Shown here piece by piece: positions 26,014 through 36,972 of a stretch of 64,000 nucleotides of DNA. The DNA is taken from NCBI RefSeq assembly GCF_021919345.1, contig NZ_CP089293.1, positions 2,170,001-2,234,000 on the forward strand, given 5' to 3'. Position 1 is the stretch's first letter. Each line of letters opens with the position of its first letter. The translations under genes were made by a program, and so were the position numbers. The notes beneath the pieces are model-generated. The model was given only the letters and a program-made list of their open reading frames with translations. It ran no database searches and was not told where the DNA came from. The stretch comes from Paenarthrobacter nicotinovorans (GTDB lineage Bacteria > Actinomycetota > Actinomycetes > Actinomycetales > Micrococcaceae).

Positions 26014-27349
26014 CGGGTTACTACATCGAGACGGCATCCAGGGGGTGGCCCGGAAGTCCGATGCGCCCCTGTTCCTCACCATCTACCTGGTGCTCACATG
26101 TGCCCTGCCGTCAAACATGGTGATAGCGTCCCTGGGGTCCATCGGCCGGCCAAGCACGCTCTTCGCCCTCCTGGCCCTCGCGTGGTGGATCCTGCACCAG
26201 CTGCGCCGCACGACACCATCAATCAGGCGGTGGCATCCCTTGCGGGTGGCACTGGCAGCCTTCCTCCTCGTCGCAGCATCCAGTTACGCCTACGCCATGG
26301 TCAAGGGATTGCCGGAAAGCGAAGCCAGCCCCGCAGACGCGGGCCTCCTACGGCTCGCAGGATGGGCCGGGATCCTGCTCATAGCAACTGACGGCCTGAC
26401 AACCCGCGAAAGCGTCAGGACGCTGCTCCGCAGGATCGCCCTGGCCGGGGGACTGACAGCATTGCTGGGCCTGCTCCAGTTCGCCACCGGCTCGTCCCTC
26501 ATCGAATGGATCAGGATACCGGGCCTCAGCGTCAGCTCGGAGCTGGCAAACATCGATTCCCGGGGAGGCTTTGTCCGCGCGGCCGGCATGTCGTTGCATC
26601 CCCTTGAATACGGGGTAGTCCTCTCCACCTCGCTGCCGATAGCCATCACCCTCGCCCTCAACGACACCACCAAGCGCCGGCTGCTGTGGTGGCTCCCCGT
26701 TGGCCTGATATCCGTAGCTGCCATGCTCTCCGTCTCCCGGGCCGCACTGATCTGCATGGCATTGGCTTTCCTCATCCTCCTGCCGGTATGGCCGAAACAG
26801 CTCCGGCGGAAGGCCGTGATGGTTTCAGCCCTCCTGGTGGCAGTGATCTACGTAGTGACGCCAGGCATGATCGGAACACTCTTCGGCCTTTTCACCATAG
26901 GGACCGACGACCCCAGCATCAGTTCAAGAACCAACGGCTACTCCACCGCCTTCGGAATGGCGAGCCAGAACGTGCTGTTGGGCCGTGGCTTCGGCACCTT
27001 CCTCCCCGCGTACGTCATCGTTGACAACCAATACCTGGGGCTCCTGGTCGAACTCGGCATAGCAGGCCTTGTCGCCTTCCTGCTGCTGGTCTTTGCCGGC
27101 ATCCTCTGCGCCTGGCAGGCCAGGAAGTCGGCCAGGGACAACGAACTGCGCCAAATGAGCCAGTCAGTCCTTGCAAGCGTCGCCGCAGCCGCATTGGCCT
27201 TCGGATTCTTCGACGCCTTCGCCTTCCCCATGGCAGCCAGCCTCCTGTTCCTTATGCTGGGCATCTCCGGGGCGCTATGGCGCATATCGCGCAGGGAAAC
27301 GACGGGGGCACAGATCCAGGAGAAAGCCGCAAGCTCAGGGGACAGCTGA
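26000..27349 (+). CDS. O-antigen ligase/polymerase-like (Wzy) membrane protein
   Basis: 449 aa with about 10-12 membrane segments and a larger extracytoplasmic loop in the second half (GRGFGTFLPAYVIVDNQYL), the pattern of the Wzy/WaaL O-antigen ligase family. In a cluster with a flippase and co-polymerase it most likely polymerises the repeat unit. GTG at 26000 overlaps the previous gene by 14 nt. The last codons lie in a short tandem repeat. Confidence 0.85.
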   Translation: MYRANGLLHRDGIQGVARKSDAPLFLTIYLVLTCALPSNMVIASLGSIGRPSTLFALLALAWWILHQLRRTTPSIRRWHPLRVALAAFLLVAASSYAYAMVKGLPESEASPADAGLLRLAGWAGILLIATDGLTTRESVRTLLRRIALAGGLTALLGLLQFATGSSLIEWIRIPGLSVSSELANIDSRGGFVRAAGMSLHPLEYGVVLSTSLPIAITLALNDTTKRRLLWWLPVGLISVAAMLSVSRAALICMALAFLILLPVWPKQLRRKAVMVSALLVAVIYVVTPGMIGTLFGLFTIGTDDPSISSRTNGYSTAFGMASQNVLLGRGFGTFLPAYVIVDNQYLGLLVELGIAGLVAFLLLVFAGILCAWQARKSARDNELRQMSQSVLASVAAAALAFGFFDAFAFPMAASLLFLMLGISGALWRISRRETTGAQIQEKAASSGDS

Positions 27350-27368
27350 GACGGGGGACAGCTGGGAC
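27338..27368 (+). repeat. Short tandem direct repeat across the wzy-like stop codon
   Basis: Two 15-bp copies, 27338-27352 and 27354-27368, differing at one base, period 16 bp. The first copy includes the TGA stop of the wzy-like gene. Confidence 0.8.
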
Positions 27369-27390
27369 AGGTTCAAGGCAGGGCAACCGT

Positions 27391-28227
27391 CTATCGGCGG
27401 CTCTCATCCCGCTCCCACACAGGAGCAGAGGTGCCGGAGACCCCGGCACGACGACGACCCGCCACCGCGAACACCGCATAGACGGCCGCATCGAAAGCCG
27501 TCCGCGGCCCACGCACCGAGGCAAGCAACTGCCGCACGGTCCGTGACAAGGACGCCCCACCAGCCACCACATCCTGCTCGGCATTTCCCCGATACGTTCG
27601 CCGCAGGACAGCCAACAAGGCACCAGAGGTCCTGGGCGTCCGGACGACCACCGGCTCCGTAGCAAGAACCGCCTTCTCCTGCTCATCAAAGAGCCTGTCC
27701 ACGAAATAGTCATCACCCGTGAGCGCAGGAAAGACCCCCATACGGAGATGCCCTGAGTGACTCAGGGCATAGGCACCAGCACCCCACAGACCCTGCGCAT
27801 TGCCCGGGATCCGGCCGCGAGCACGGTAGTAAGCCCGGACAGGCGCCGAAGCGCCCTGTGTGTCGTATCGGAAGGCCGGCCGGGCAGCAAGCAAGGTCCC
27901 ATCCTGCAACGCTGCAAACACCTCAGCAAGGGCCGTGGCGCTGACCTCAATGTCCGCGTCCAGATAGAGGCGGGGCCACAACCGGGTGCATTGGTCGCCG
28001 GCATTGAGCGCTGCCGTCTTTGACGCCTCCGGCACCTGAAGTACCGAAACCCCCTGCCACTGGGACGCGATCGCCTCCGTCCCATCGCTACAGCCGTTGC
28101 AGGCCACCACAACATCCACCGTGCCCCACCCAATGACCTCCCGCAGCGACCCAAGGGTACGCCCGATGACGGCAGCCTCATTATGGGCGGGGATAATCAC
28201 AGCGCCCGAGGGGAACGCCCCCACCAT
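27391..28227 (-). CDS. Family 2 glycosyltransferase
   Basis: 278 aa GT-A enzyme. AVIIPAHNEAAVIGRTL is the nucleotide-binding start, ACNGCSDGT follows, and LYLDADIEV contains the DxD metal-binding motif. It lacks the long membrane anchor of some GT2 proteins. ATG at 28227 shares one base with the upstream stop (TGATG), so it is translationally coupled to the TagA-GT2 fusion. An alternative start 16 codons earlier would give a Cys-rich leader and is less likely. Convergent with the wzy-like gene. Confidence 0.87.
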   Translation of the reverse strand: MVGAFPSGAVIIPAHNEAAVIGRTLGSLREVIGWGTVDVVVACNGCSDGTEAIASQWQGVSVLQVPEASKTAALNAGDQCTRLWPRLYLDADIEVSATALAEVFAALQDGTLLAARPAFRYDTQGASAPVRAYYRARGRIPGNAQGLWGAGAYALSHSGHLRMGVFPALTGDDYFVDRLFDEQEKAVLATEPVVVRTPRTSGALLAVLRRTYRGNAEQDVVAGGASLSRTVRQLLASVRGPRTAFDAAVYAVFAVAGRRRAGVSGTSAPVWERDESRR

Positions 28228-30134
28228 CAGAGGACCCCGCCAACATTGGGTACGGCATGCGGCAGGCGATCCCACCGCCGTCGGCTGGCCACTGCCCAGG
28301 CAGCTTCCAGATGACCCGGTTTTCCCAACCGGGCCACCTCAGCGGCGAGAACGGCACCGCGAAACGCCATGACCCGACCCGGCCCAAGATACTTCTCCGC
28401 ATAACGGACCCTGTTCACAGACATCAAGGCAGTCAACTGCGGCGAAGCCCCGGACCCACCGCGTTGATGCCACATCCGCGCGGAAGGCTCAAACCAGATG
28501 GAATACCCCGCCTCCCGCATACGGTGGCAGTAGTCCGTCTCTTCCGAATACAGGAAAAACCGTTCATCCCAGGCTCCCACGGCCTTAGCCGCACCGGCAT
28601 CCAGCAAAAGCGCCGCACCCGTTGCCCACTCAACCCGATGCCCGTGCAAATAGCTCTCTTCATCAAAGTCCATCTCGGACAACCACCCCGGGCGTTTCCT
28701 CACATGGCTGCCCAGCGCGGCGTCACCCAGCGCTCGCAGGATTCCCGGCTCACGGCGCAGCGAAGGGTAGACGCTCCCGTCGTCGTCCAGCAGGACAGGC
28801 ACCACCATCCCGGCGCCGGACCGTACCATGCGTCTGCGCATTGCACTGATGGCACCCTCCTCAATACGGAGATCCGGATTGAGGATGAGGTAGGTGGCCG
28901 CTTCTCCGGCTTCTGAAAGTGCAGCGTTGATGCCCCCGGCGTATCCGAGGTTCCCTCCGGTTTTTATGGCAATGACGTCGGGAAATTGTGCCAGCGCCTC
29001 AAGCGTGTGGTCGTTGGGGGAGTTGTCGGCCACCACCACCTTGATCGACTGGCCCAAGGCCTCCTTCCGCAGGCCCCGGACCAAGGGCCCGATATCGTCC
29101 TCGTTGTTGTAAGTGACGACGACGACGGCGACATCGGCTGCAGCCCTGGCAGGGAGGAAAGACCCCGGAGCGCGGCTGGGCGCACGCTCCGGGACATCCC
29201 TGGATGGCAAGGACCTGTTGGACGACAGGGATAAGCCGCTGTCCCTGCGCAACCGCACATAGGCTTCCGGGCCTTCCACGAGGTACCGCCGGGCAAGCCG
29301 GCGTGGTTCCAACGCAAGCCGCCAAGCCCACTCAAGGCTGTTGGAACTCACCCATGAAGGGGCCCGCCGGATGTGGCCTGCCAGAAAGTCCACCACCGCT
29401 CCGAAAGCCAGCAGTACCTTGGCTCCGGTCAGGGCTCCGTACTCTGATATCCAAAGTTCCTGCCGGGGTTTTCCCAAGCCGACGATCAGGATGTCAGGGG
29501 CTGTCAACGCGATCGTTGCTGCCAGCTCCCGGGAAGCGTGGTCATCCCCAAGAGTGCTCCGTGGCGGTGCCCACCATCCAGTGACCGCAAGCTTTGGCCG
29601 TTCCACCTCGAATTTGGCCCGGATCCGTTCCTGGGTCTGAACCGACCCGCCAAGGAACCCGATACTGAGGCCCCTTCGTTCTGCCTCATCCAACAACGGG
29701 CCCACGAGATCGCTGCCCGCCAGCCTCGGCCATGTCCTTGCGGTGAGGCGCCGGGCCTCAGTAGCCAGCGGGGCGCCGTCGATAAGCGTCAACCACTCCA
29801 GGGACCGGGACCGTTCCAGGGTCTCCTCCCACCGGCTCCCGGAGCCGAAATGACGTATGTGGTCCAAATTGGCTGAGCACACTCCCAGGGGCGGTGCGCC
29901 GGTAGCGCCGGCCCTGCCCAGGATCTCCTGAATTGCCGGGTCGAACTCCATGAGCTTTACGGGGACGCCGCCCAGATTGACCCAGCGCTCCGGGGACGTG
30001 GCGGCGGGCGTCCCGCCGTCGTCCATCGGCCTCTGTAGCAGGAGGCTGCGGCCACTGAGCCCGCTTGTCAGGGGGCGGTGGCGGACTGCACCGTGGAGGG
30101 CACTTCGGGTGGGCAGGACTTTGGGTAGCAGCAT
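28227..30134 (-). CDS. Fusion of WecG/TagA/CpsF glycosyltransferase and GT2 glycosyltransferase
   Basis: 635 aa. Residues about 55-265 form a WecG/TagA/CpsF domain: TLIDGAPLA, LGGSVQTQERI and DILIVGLGKPRQELWI are typical of enzymes that add ManNAc-like residues to a lipid-linked sugar. After a linker rich in Ser, Arg and Pro, residues about 335-600 form a GT2 rhamnosyltransferase-like domain with VVVTYNNEDDIGPLV, VADNSPND and LILNPDLRI. So one polypeptide may catalyse two consecutive additions. ATG at 30134 follows CTGGAGCC; a start at 30026 is also possible, but both keep the two domains. Confidence 0.88.
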   Translation of the reverse strand: MLLPKVLPTRSALHGAVRHRPLTSGLSGRSLLLQRPMDDGGTPAATSPERWVNLGGVPVKLMEFDPAIQEILGRAGATGAPPLGVCSANLDHIRHFGSGSRWEETLERSRSLEWLTLIDGAPLATEARRLTARTWPRLAGSDLVGPLLDEAERRGLSIGFLGGSVQTQERIRAKFEVERPKLAVTGWWAPPRSTLGDDHASRELAATIALTAPDILIVGLGKPRQELWISEYGALTGAKVLLAFGAVVDFLAGHIRRAPSWVSSNSLEWAWRLALEPRRLARRYLVEGPEAYVRLRRDSGLSLSSNRSLPSRDVPERAPSRAPGSFLPARAAADVAVVVVTYNNEDDIGPLVRGLRKEALGQSIKVVVADNSPNDHTLEALAQFPDVIAIKTGGNLGYAGGINAALSEAGEAATYLILNPDLRIEEGAISAMRRRMVRSGAGMVVPVLLDDDGSVYPSLRREPGILRALGDAALGSHVRKRPGWLSEMDFDEESYLHGHRVEWATGAALLLDAGAAKAVGAWDERFFLYSEETDYCHRMREAGYSIWFEPSARMWHQRGGSGASPQLTALMSVNRVRYAEKYLGPGRVMAFRGAVLAAEVARLGKPGHLEAAWAVASRRRWDRLPHAVPNVGGVL

Positions 30135-30358
30135 TCTTGGCTCCAGGCTCGGGTCAAGCTCAAGGCATAACCATGTGGCCCACGATCCGTGGCTGCTGCA
30201 CTGCCAGGATCGTGGATGGCGGACAAACGCCGCCACATCGACATGTTCACTTGAGTTGTCTCCCGGCCTCCTGCCAGAGGCTGCCGTAGGGCTACTTTAG
30301 GACGATTTTCCGGAGTCCGCCAGAGCCCTGGGCGGCCTTTGCCGGGACAGTACGCGCC

Positions 30359-31687
30359 TTAAAGCGCGATGCGGTAGACGTGGTGCGTGTATTCGTTCGG
30401 GAAAGCATCCGTGAATTTCCCGCCCTGGATGTGTATCGACCGGTTCTCGCCCAACACCTCCACGGTGGACCCGGTGATCCCGCCCGGGAGCGTGAAGGTC
30501 CTGCTTCCGGTGAGCCCGTCGTCCGTCATCGCGAAGATATAGGCACTTCCGTCCTTGGCTTTGAGCATCGTGTCGGTCCCCTCGCCAAAATCCCAAACGT
30601 AGGACTGGGTGTTGATGACTGGCGCCAATGAAGTGATGGCATGGTTCACGACCCCCGCTGCAGCCACTTGGTCCTTCAAGCAGGCAGCGCTGTGTATCCG
30701 GGCGTCCTGGAAAGCGTCGCCGCTGATGCAATCGTTGACGTTTTGCTGGTCCGGGGACTGGCTGAACCACACGATGCCCCGGGCCTCATGGATGATCGAC
30801 GCCCACACCTGGGCTTGGACTTGCTCGGGGCCCAACTGCTTGTAACCGCCTGTGGAACCGCCGGTGCTGATCACAGTGGGCAGAGCCCAGAGCGGGGCCT
30901 GTACGCCCCGCGCGGCATTGATTTCCTGCTGGAGCTGCATGATTTTGCCGTAGCTCGAGGCCGTGCGGCAGTTCACCGGGGCGATGGGATTCTGTTCCTT
31001 GGGCGTCCGCCACCTGAGCGTCCCGTCGCCCCAATCGCATTGAGGGACGGCGTAGAAGTACTGGTCCACGGAGTTCACGTTCGCAGTGCTGAAGTAGTCC
31101 ATCGACAACTGCATGGGCACGTCATAGGTGATGATCCCCGAGGTCCAGTTCGCGTAGGTGAACCTGCCCGTGGCTGCGGGATCATGCTGGGCTGCCAACT
31201 GCTTCATGTGGGCGAGCCCGGCTACAGGGTCATACCTGCCGTCCACTTCGTCGTCCAGGACGCTCCCCACCTGCCGGTCCCAGCCGGCCGGTGCGTCCTT
31301 GGTCGCGAAAAGAGTGAACATGCCGTGCGCGGAGATGGCTGCACTGGACGCGTCCGGGTTCCCTTGGACGTAAGTGTTGATGCCCAGCGATTTGTCGTAG
31401 GCCAGTTGCGCATCGCTGCCAGGGGACCCGTACCAGATCGCGATGGGAAAGAAGGACGGATCGCTCCAGCCGGCTGCGGTTGCCTTGGCAAACTGTCGCC
31501 AGTACGCCGGTCCGCCTTCCCATGGAATCCTGGGCAGCTCGTGGAGAGCGTCCGCTGCTTCCACGGGGGCTGCCGTGGGGTCCGGCTGCGGAAGAGCAGC
31601 TGTCCTGGGTACGGTGCCAGGTATCGTGCTCGCCCAGAACAGCAGGCCAAACGTCAAGGCCATCGTGGTGAAGTAGCGAACCCGCAT
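30359..31687 (-). CDS. Secreted glycoside-hydrolase-like protein of unknown specificity
   Basis: 442 aa with an N-terminal signal peptide (basic start, hydrophobic core ALTFGLLFWAS, cleavage probably before about residue 33). FPIAIWYGSP, GSVLDDEVDGRYDP and HEARGIVWFSQSP suggest a TIM-barrel glycosidase-like fold; acidic residues in DDEVD and EARG are candidate catalytic positions. A beta-sandwich-like tail ends the protein. I cannot assign a glycoside hydrolase family. Its place inside the polysaccharide cluster suggests trimming or releasing the polymer outside the cell. A 225-bp gap separates it from the TagA-GT2 gene; that gap shows no gene or clear hairpin. Confidence 0.65.
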   Translation of the reverse strand: MRVRYFTTMALTFGLLFWASTIPGTVPRTAALPQPDPTAAPVEAADALHELPRIPWEGGPAYWRQFAKATAAGWSDPSFFPIAIWYGSPGSDAQLAYDKSLGINTYVQGNPDASSAAISAHGMFTLFATKDAPAGWDRQVGSVLDDEVDGRYDPVAGLAHMKQLAAQHDPAATGRFTYANWTSGIITYDVPMQLSMDYFSTANVNSVDQYFYAVPQCDWGDGTLRWRTPKEQNPIAPVNCRTASSYGKIMQLQQEINAARGVQAPLWALPTVISTGGSTGGYKQLGPEQVQAQVWASIIHEARGIVWFSQSPDQQNVNDCISGDAFQDARIHSAACLKDQVAAAGVVNHAITSLAPVINTQSYVWDFGEGTDTMLKAKDGSAYIFAMTDDGLTGSRTFTLPGGITGSTVEVLGENRSIHIQGGKFTDAFPNEYTHHVYRIAL

Positions 31688-31792
31688 AGCGTCATCTTCT
31701 TCCGCAACCCAATGATGAGTACCTCAAAGGATGGCACCAGCTTCGCGAATCCGTAACCCGCCGTCGTCAATTGCTCCTGGTGCGGGCCGCGT

Positions 31793-33211
31793 TCAGGAGG
31801 GCCTTTGCCGAGTCGTGTGTTGGAGATAATCGGCCAGCCGCTGTGAGGCGTCCGGGGGAGCGAAGCCCACTGCCGAAATTTTGCCGAGGTCCAGGACACT
31901 GTTGGCCGGCCGCGGTGCCATCTCCGGTTTGTTGTACTCGGCTGTACTGATCGGGCGCACCAGGCGCGGGTCCGCTCCGCACAGCCGGTAGACGTCCGCA
32001 GCAACATCTGCCCAGCTCTGATGGTCGCCGCTGTTGCTGAGGTTGTAGGTTCCATGCGGGGCCCGGGAGTCGAGCAGGTGCCGGATCCCTGCGGCGAGGT
32101 CCTCGGCAAAGCTCAAGCGTCCGAACTGGTCATCGACCACTGCAGGTGATGCACCTTTTGCAGCAAGGCCGGCCATGGTCCGAACAAAGTTCTTTCCGTC
32201 GCCGACCACCCAACTGGTCCTGACGATGTAGTGCCGCGGCACGGTACCCGCGGCGATGTCACCGGCGGCCTTGCTCTGTCCGTACACACCCAAAGGTGAG
32301 AAGGGTTCGTCCTCCCGGTGAGGCTTGACGGTCCCGTCAAAGACGTAATCGCTGGATACATGGACCAGGGTTAGAGAATGGTCGACGGCGGTGGCCGCCA
32401 ACCGGGATACGGCGGCTGCGTTGATTGTCCAGGCAGCTGCACGGCCTTCAGGGCTTTCGGCAGCGTCAACCGCGGTAAATGCCGCGGCGTTGATGATCGT
32501 GGAGTAATCGCGCCAGTTCACTGACCGGTAGGAATCCTCGCTGGTGATGTCAAAGTCCCGGCGGCCGGCGAAGTCCACGGTGGTGTCGCCGTCGAATGCT
32601 TGCCGGAGCGCGGTGCCCAATTGGCCGCCGGCCCCCAGCACGAGCGTGCGCCGCTTCTCCATCGGACTGACGCCGGCCAGCCGCGGGTGGTTCTTGTCCT
32701 GGTCCGAAAGGATGGCCTCGCTGAGGGGTATCGGCCAGGGAACAGCGACCTGTTCGTCGGCAAGATTCAGGAAGGTGTAGTTCTGCTGGGCCTCAGGGCT
32801 CCAATGGTCGTTCACGAGATAGGTGTAGGCGGTGTCGGCGTCCAGGGTCTGGAAGGCGTTGCCCACGCCACGGGGCACGAACACGGCTTGGCCAGGCGTC
32901 AACTCCGCCGTGAACAGGACACCGAAAGTCGGTCCTTTCCGGAGGTCCACCCAGGCCCCGAAAATACGACCGGAGGCCAAGGAGACGAACTTATCCCACG
33001 GCTCGGCATGGATGCCCCGCGTAGTGCCGCGTACGGCGTTGAAGGATATGTTGTTCTGCACGGGCCCGAAGTCCGGCAGTCCGGCACCCAGCATTTTCCT
33101 GCGGTGCCAGTTCTCCTTGAACCAACCGCGGCTGTCGGTATGGACCGGGAGTTCGAAAAGCACCAACCCCGGGATCGGAGTCGGAGTGGAAGCCAGTTCC
33201 CGCGGGTCCAC
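31793..33211 (-). CDS. rmlCD: Fused dTDP-4-dehydrorhamnose 3,5-epimerase / reductase (RmlC-RmlD)
   Basis: 472 aa, two enzymes in one chain. Residues about 10-180 are RmlC-like: RGIHAEPWDKFV holds the catalytic His and the active-site Lys, and VPRGVGNAFQTL the cupin core. Residues about 186-470 are RmlD: LGAGGQLGTAL binds NAD(P)H, YVFDG and the Tyr-x3-Lys of VYGQSK follow. It would complete dTDP-L-rhamnose synthesis from the RmlB product. It starts (GTG) 3 nt after the rmlB stop, so the two are co-transcribed. A 105-bp gap to the next gene shows no strong terminator. Confidence 0.93.
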   Translation of the reverse strand: MDPRELASTPTPIPGLVLFELPVHTDSRGWFKENWHRRKMLGAGLPDFGPVQNNISFNAVRGTTRGIHAEPWDKFVSLASGRIFGAWVDLRKGPTFGVLFTAELTPGQAVFVPRGVGNAFQTLDADTAYTYLVNDHWSPEAQQNYTFLNLADEQVAVPWPIPLSEAILSDQDKNHPRLAGVSPMEKRRTLVLGAGGQLGTALRQAFDGDTTVDFAGRRDFDITSEDSYRSVNWRDYSTIINAAAFTAVDAAESPEGRAAAWTINAAAVSRLAATAVDHSLTLVHVSSDYVFDGTVKPHREDEPFSPLGVYGQSKAAGDIAAGTVPRHYIVRTSWVVGDGKNFVRTMAGLAAKGASPAVVDDQFGRLSFAEDLAAGIRHLLDSRAPHGTYNLSNSGDHQSWADVAADVYRLCGADPRLVRPISTAEYNKPEMAPRPANSVLDLGKISAVGFAPPDASQRLADYLQHTTRQRPS

Positions 33212-33214
33212 GGC

Positions 33215-35133
<1,919 letters not shown>

Positions 35134-35138
35134 CAGCG

Positions 35139-36071
35139 CTAGGCTGCAGAAACGTCCTCCAGGGCCCTGGCAATTTCCGTTGGGAGCACGGACAATTGCG
35201 CGTCCAGCAATTCCTTGAGCTGGACAGCGTTCCTGGGTCCCACGACCGCGGAGGAAACCCCCGGCCGGGAAAGCAGCCAGCTCAATGAGACATCCAGCGG
35301 TGACCGGCCCAGACCACGTGCGGCCATTGCCACCGCTTCCACGACCCGGGACTCTCGAGGTTCCAGATAAGGCTCAACGTAACCGGCAAGCCTGCCCTGT
35401 GCTGCGCGGGAATCAGCGGGAATCTGTCCGCGGTACTTTCCGCTGAGCACACCACGTCCCAGCGGGGCCCAGGCCATCAAGCCAAGGCCTGCGTCCTCCA
35501 CGGCAGGGATCAGTTCTTCTTCGGCTTTGCGGTTGACCAGTGAGTATTCGGACTGGTTGGCCACCAGCGTGAATCCGGCCACGGCCGCTGCCTTGGCCGT
35601 CTGCCAGCCGTTGTAGTTGGAAATGCCCACGTAGCGCGCCCGCCCGCTCCGCTGGGCCAATTCCAGGGCGGAGAGGGTCTCTTCCAGGGGCACGTTCGGG
35701 TCCCATTCCTGGGCGAACCAGATGTCGATATAGTCCGTTCCGAGCCTCGCCAGGCTCGCATCCAGGGCAGAAAGCAACGCGCCCCGGGAAGCGTTGACGC
35801 TGCGGCGTGTTTCTGATGACGACACGCCGGCCTTAGTGGAGATCACCACCTCGGAACGGGCTACAACATCGCCGAGCATGGAACCCAGCATTGCCTCGGC
35901 CTGGCCTTGCGCATAGGAAGCTGCCGTATCCACAACCGTCCCTCCGGCGGCAACGAATGCCTGGAGCAATTCGGCAGCGTCTTGCTCATCGGTCTCCTGG
36001 GCCCATGACATGGTTCCGAGGGACAAGGAGGACACGCGGAACCCACTGTTCCCGACATAACGCTGCTGCAT
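35139..36071 (-). CDS. Aldo/keto reductase
   Basis: 310 aa TIM-barrel NADPH-dependent oxidoreductase. [16 protein letters not shown] carries the catalytic Asp and Tyr, STKAG the Lys, and the family tail [14 protein letters not shown] binds NADPH. Substrate unknown. The start ATG has TAAGCT 7 nt upstream (leaderless). It is divergent from uppP across only 52 bp. No functional link to its neighbours is evident. Confidence 0.92.
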   Translation of the reverse strand: MQQRYVGNSGFRVSSLSLGTMSWAQETDEQDAAELLQAFVAAGGTVVDTAASYAQGQAEAMLGSMLGDVVARSEVVISTKAGVSSSETRRSVNASRGALLSALDASLARLGTDYIDIWFAQEWDPNVPLEETLSALELAQRSGRARYVGISNYNGWQTAKAAAVAGFTLVANQSEYSLVNRKAEEELIPAVEDAGLGLMAWAPLGRGVLSGKYRGQIPADSRAAQGRLAGYVEPYLEPRESRVVEAVAMAARGLGRSPLDVSLSWLLSRPGVSSAVVGPRNAVQLKELLDAQLSVLPTEIARALEDVSAA

Positions 36072-36078
36072 AGCTGCT

Positions 36079-36084
36079 AGCTTA
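36079..36084 (-). promoter_or_regulatory. -10 box (TAAGCT) of the aldo/keto reductase gene
   Basis: TAAGCT on the minus strand ends 7 nt before the ATG at 36071. Its -35 region would overlap that of the uppP promoter. Confidence 0.5.
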
Positions 36085-36109
36085 CGGGCAGTTACCAGTC
36101 TTCATGACG

Positions 36110-36115
36110 TAGGGT
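36110..36115 (+). promoter_or_regulatory. -10 box (TAGGGT) of uppP
   Basis: TAGGGT ends 8 nt before the GTG at 36124; probable leaderless transcript, back-to-back with the aldo/keto reductase promoter. Confidence 0.45.
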
Positions 36116-36123
36116 CTATTCAC

Positions 36124-36957
36124 GTGAACTGGATAGAAGCAGCCTTGCTGGGCCTTGTGCAGGGCCTCACCGAATTCCTCCCGATTTCCTCGAGCGCGCA
36201 TCTGCGGATCGTCGGCTCATTCCTTCCGAATGCAGCCGATCCCGGGGCGGCATTTACTGCCATTACGCAGTTGGGAACCGAGACCGCCGTGATCGTCTAT
36301 TTCTGGCGCGACATCGTCCGTATTGTGCGGGCCTGGTTTGGCTCGCTGACGGGCAAGGTGGAAAGAAACGACCCCGATGCCCGCATGGGTTGGCTGGTCA
36401 TTCTTGGCAGCCTGCCCATCATCGTTCTTGGATTGTTGTTCCAAGACCAGATCGAGTCTGTGCTCCGCAGCATGTGGATTGTGGCCACCATGCTGATTGT
36501 CTTCGGCATGATTCTGGCCGTCGCCGACGCCGTGGGGCGGCAGGAGCGCGACCTGACGCAATTGAGCTACAAGCACGGCATTCTCTATGGCTTCGCGCAG
36601 GCCATGGCCCTGATCCCGGGCGTCTCACGCTCCGGCGGCACGATCACCGCCGGCCTGCTCATGGGCTACACCCGTGAAGCAGCAGCACGCTATTCCTTCC
36701 TGCTCGCCATTCCGGCCGTGTTCGGCAGCGGGCTCTACCAGCTTTACAAGACAGTCTCGAATGAAGGTTTGGCTGGACCTTACGGCCTGCCCGAAACGGC
36801 CCTGGCCACCGTCATTGCCTTCGTTGTGGGTTACGTCATCATTGGCTGGTTCCTGAAATTCGTGTCCACGCGGAGTTACCGGCTCTTCGTTTGGTACCGG
36901 ATCCTTCTCGGGCTGGCCTTGTATGTCTTGCTCGGTTTCGGTGTGATCAGTGCCTAG
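36124..36957 (+). CDS. uppP: Undecaprenyl-diphosphatase (bacitracin-resistance type)
   Basis: 277 aa membrane phosphatase that regenerates undecaprenyl phosphate, the carrier used for peptidoglycan and for the polysaccharide encoded upstream. Two conserved active-site motifs are present: [15 protein letters not shown] near the N-terminus and PGVSRSGGT in the middle. About eight hydrophobic segments. GTG start with no ribosome site but a well-placed -10 box. mshC follows after 15 bp and has its own -10 box. Confidence 0.97.
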   Translation: MNWIEAALLGLVQGLTEFLPISSSAHLRIVGSFLPNAADPGAAFTAITQLGTETAVIVYFWRDIVRIVRAWFGSLTGKVERNDPDARMGWLVILGSLPIIVLGLLFQDQIESVLRSMWIVATMLIVFGMILAVADAVGRQERDLTQLSYKHGILYGFAQAMALIPGVSRSGGTITAGLLMGYTREAAARYSFLLAIPAVFGSGLYQLYKTVSNEGLAGPYGLPETALATVIAFVVGYVIIGWFLKFVSTRSYRLFVWYRILLGLALYVLLGFGVISA

Positions 36958-36960
36958 CAC

Positions 36961-36966
36961 TAAGGT
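36961..36966 (+). promoter_or_regulatory. -10 box (TAAGGT) of mshC
   Basis: TAAGGT ends 6 nt before the GTG at 36973, inside the 15-bp gap after uppP. It suggests mshC can be transcribed separately as a leaderless mRNA. Confidence 0.5.
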
Positions 36967-36972
36967 TGAGTC

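Noticed and set aside
13967..27349. Polysaccharide cluster as a mobile genomic island
   Set aside because: No integrase, transposase or flanking repeat is present, and codon and base use look like the neighbours by eye; a computed GC/codon profile would be needed to revisit this.
30641..31756. A 371-codon plus-strand frame over the secreted hydrolase-like gene
   Set aside because: The opposite frame has a signal peptide and coherent domain; this one does not.
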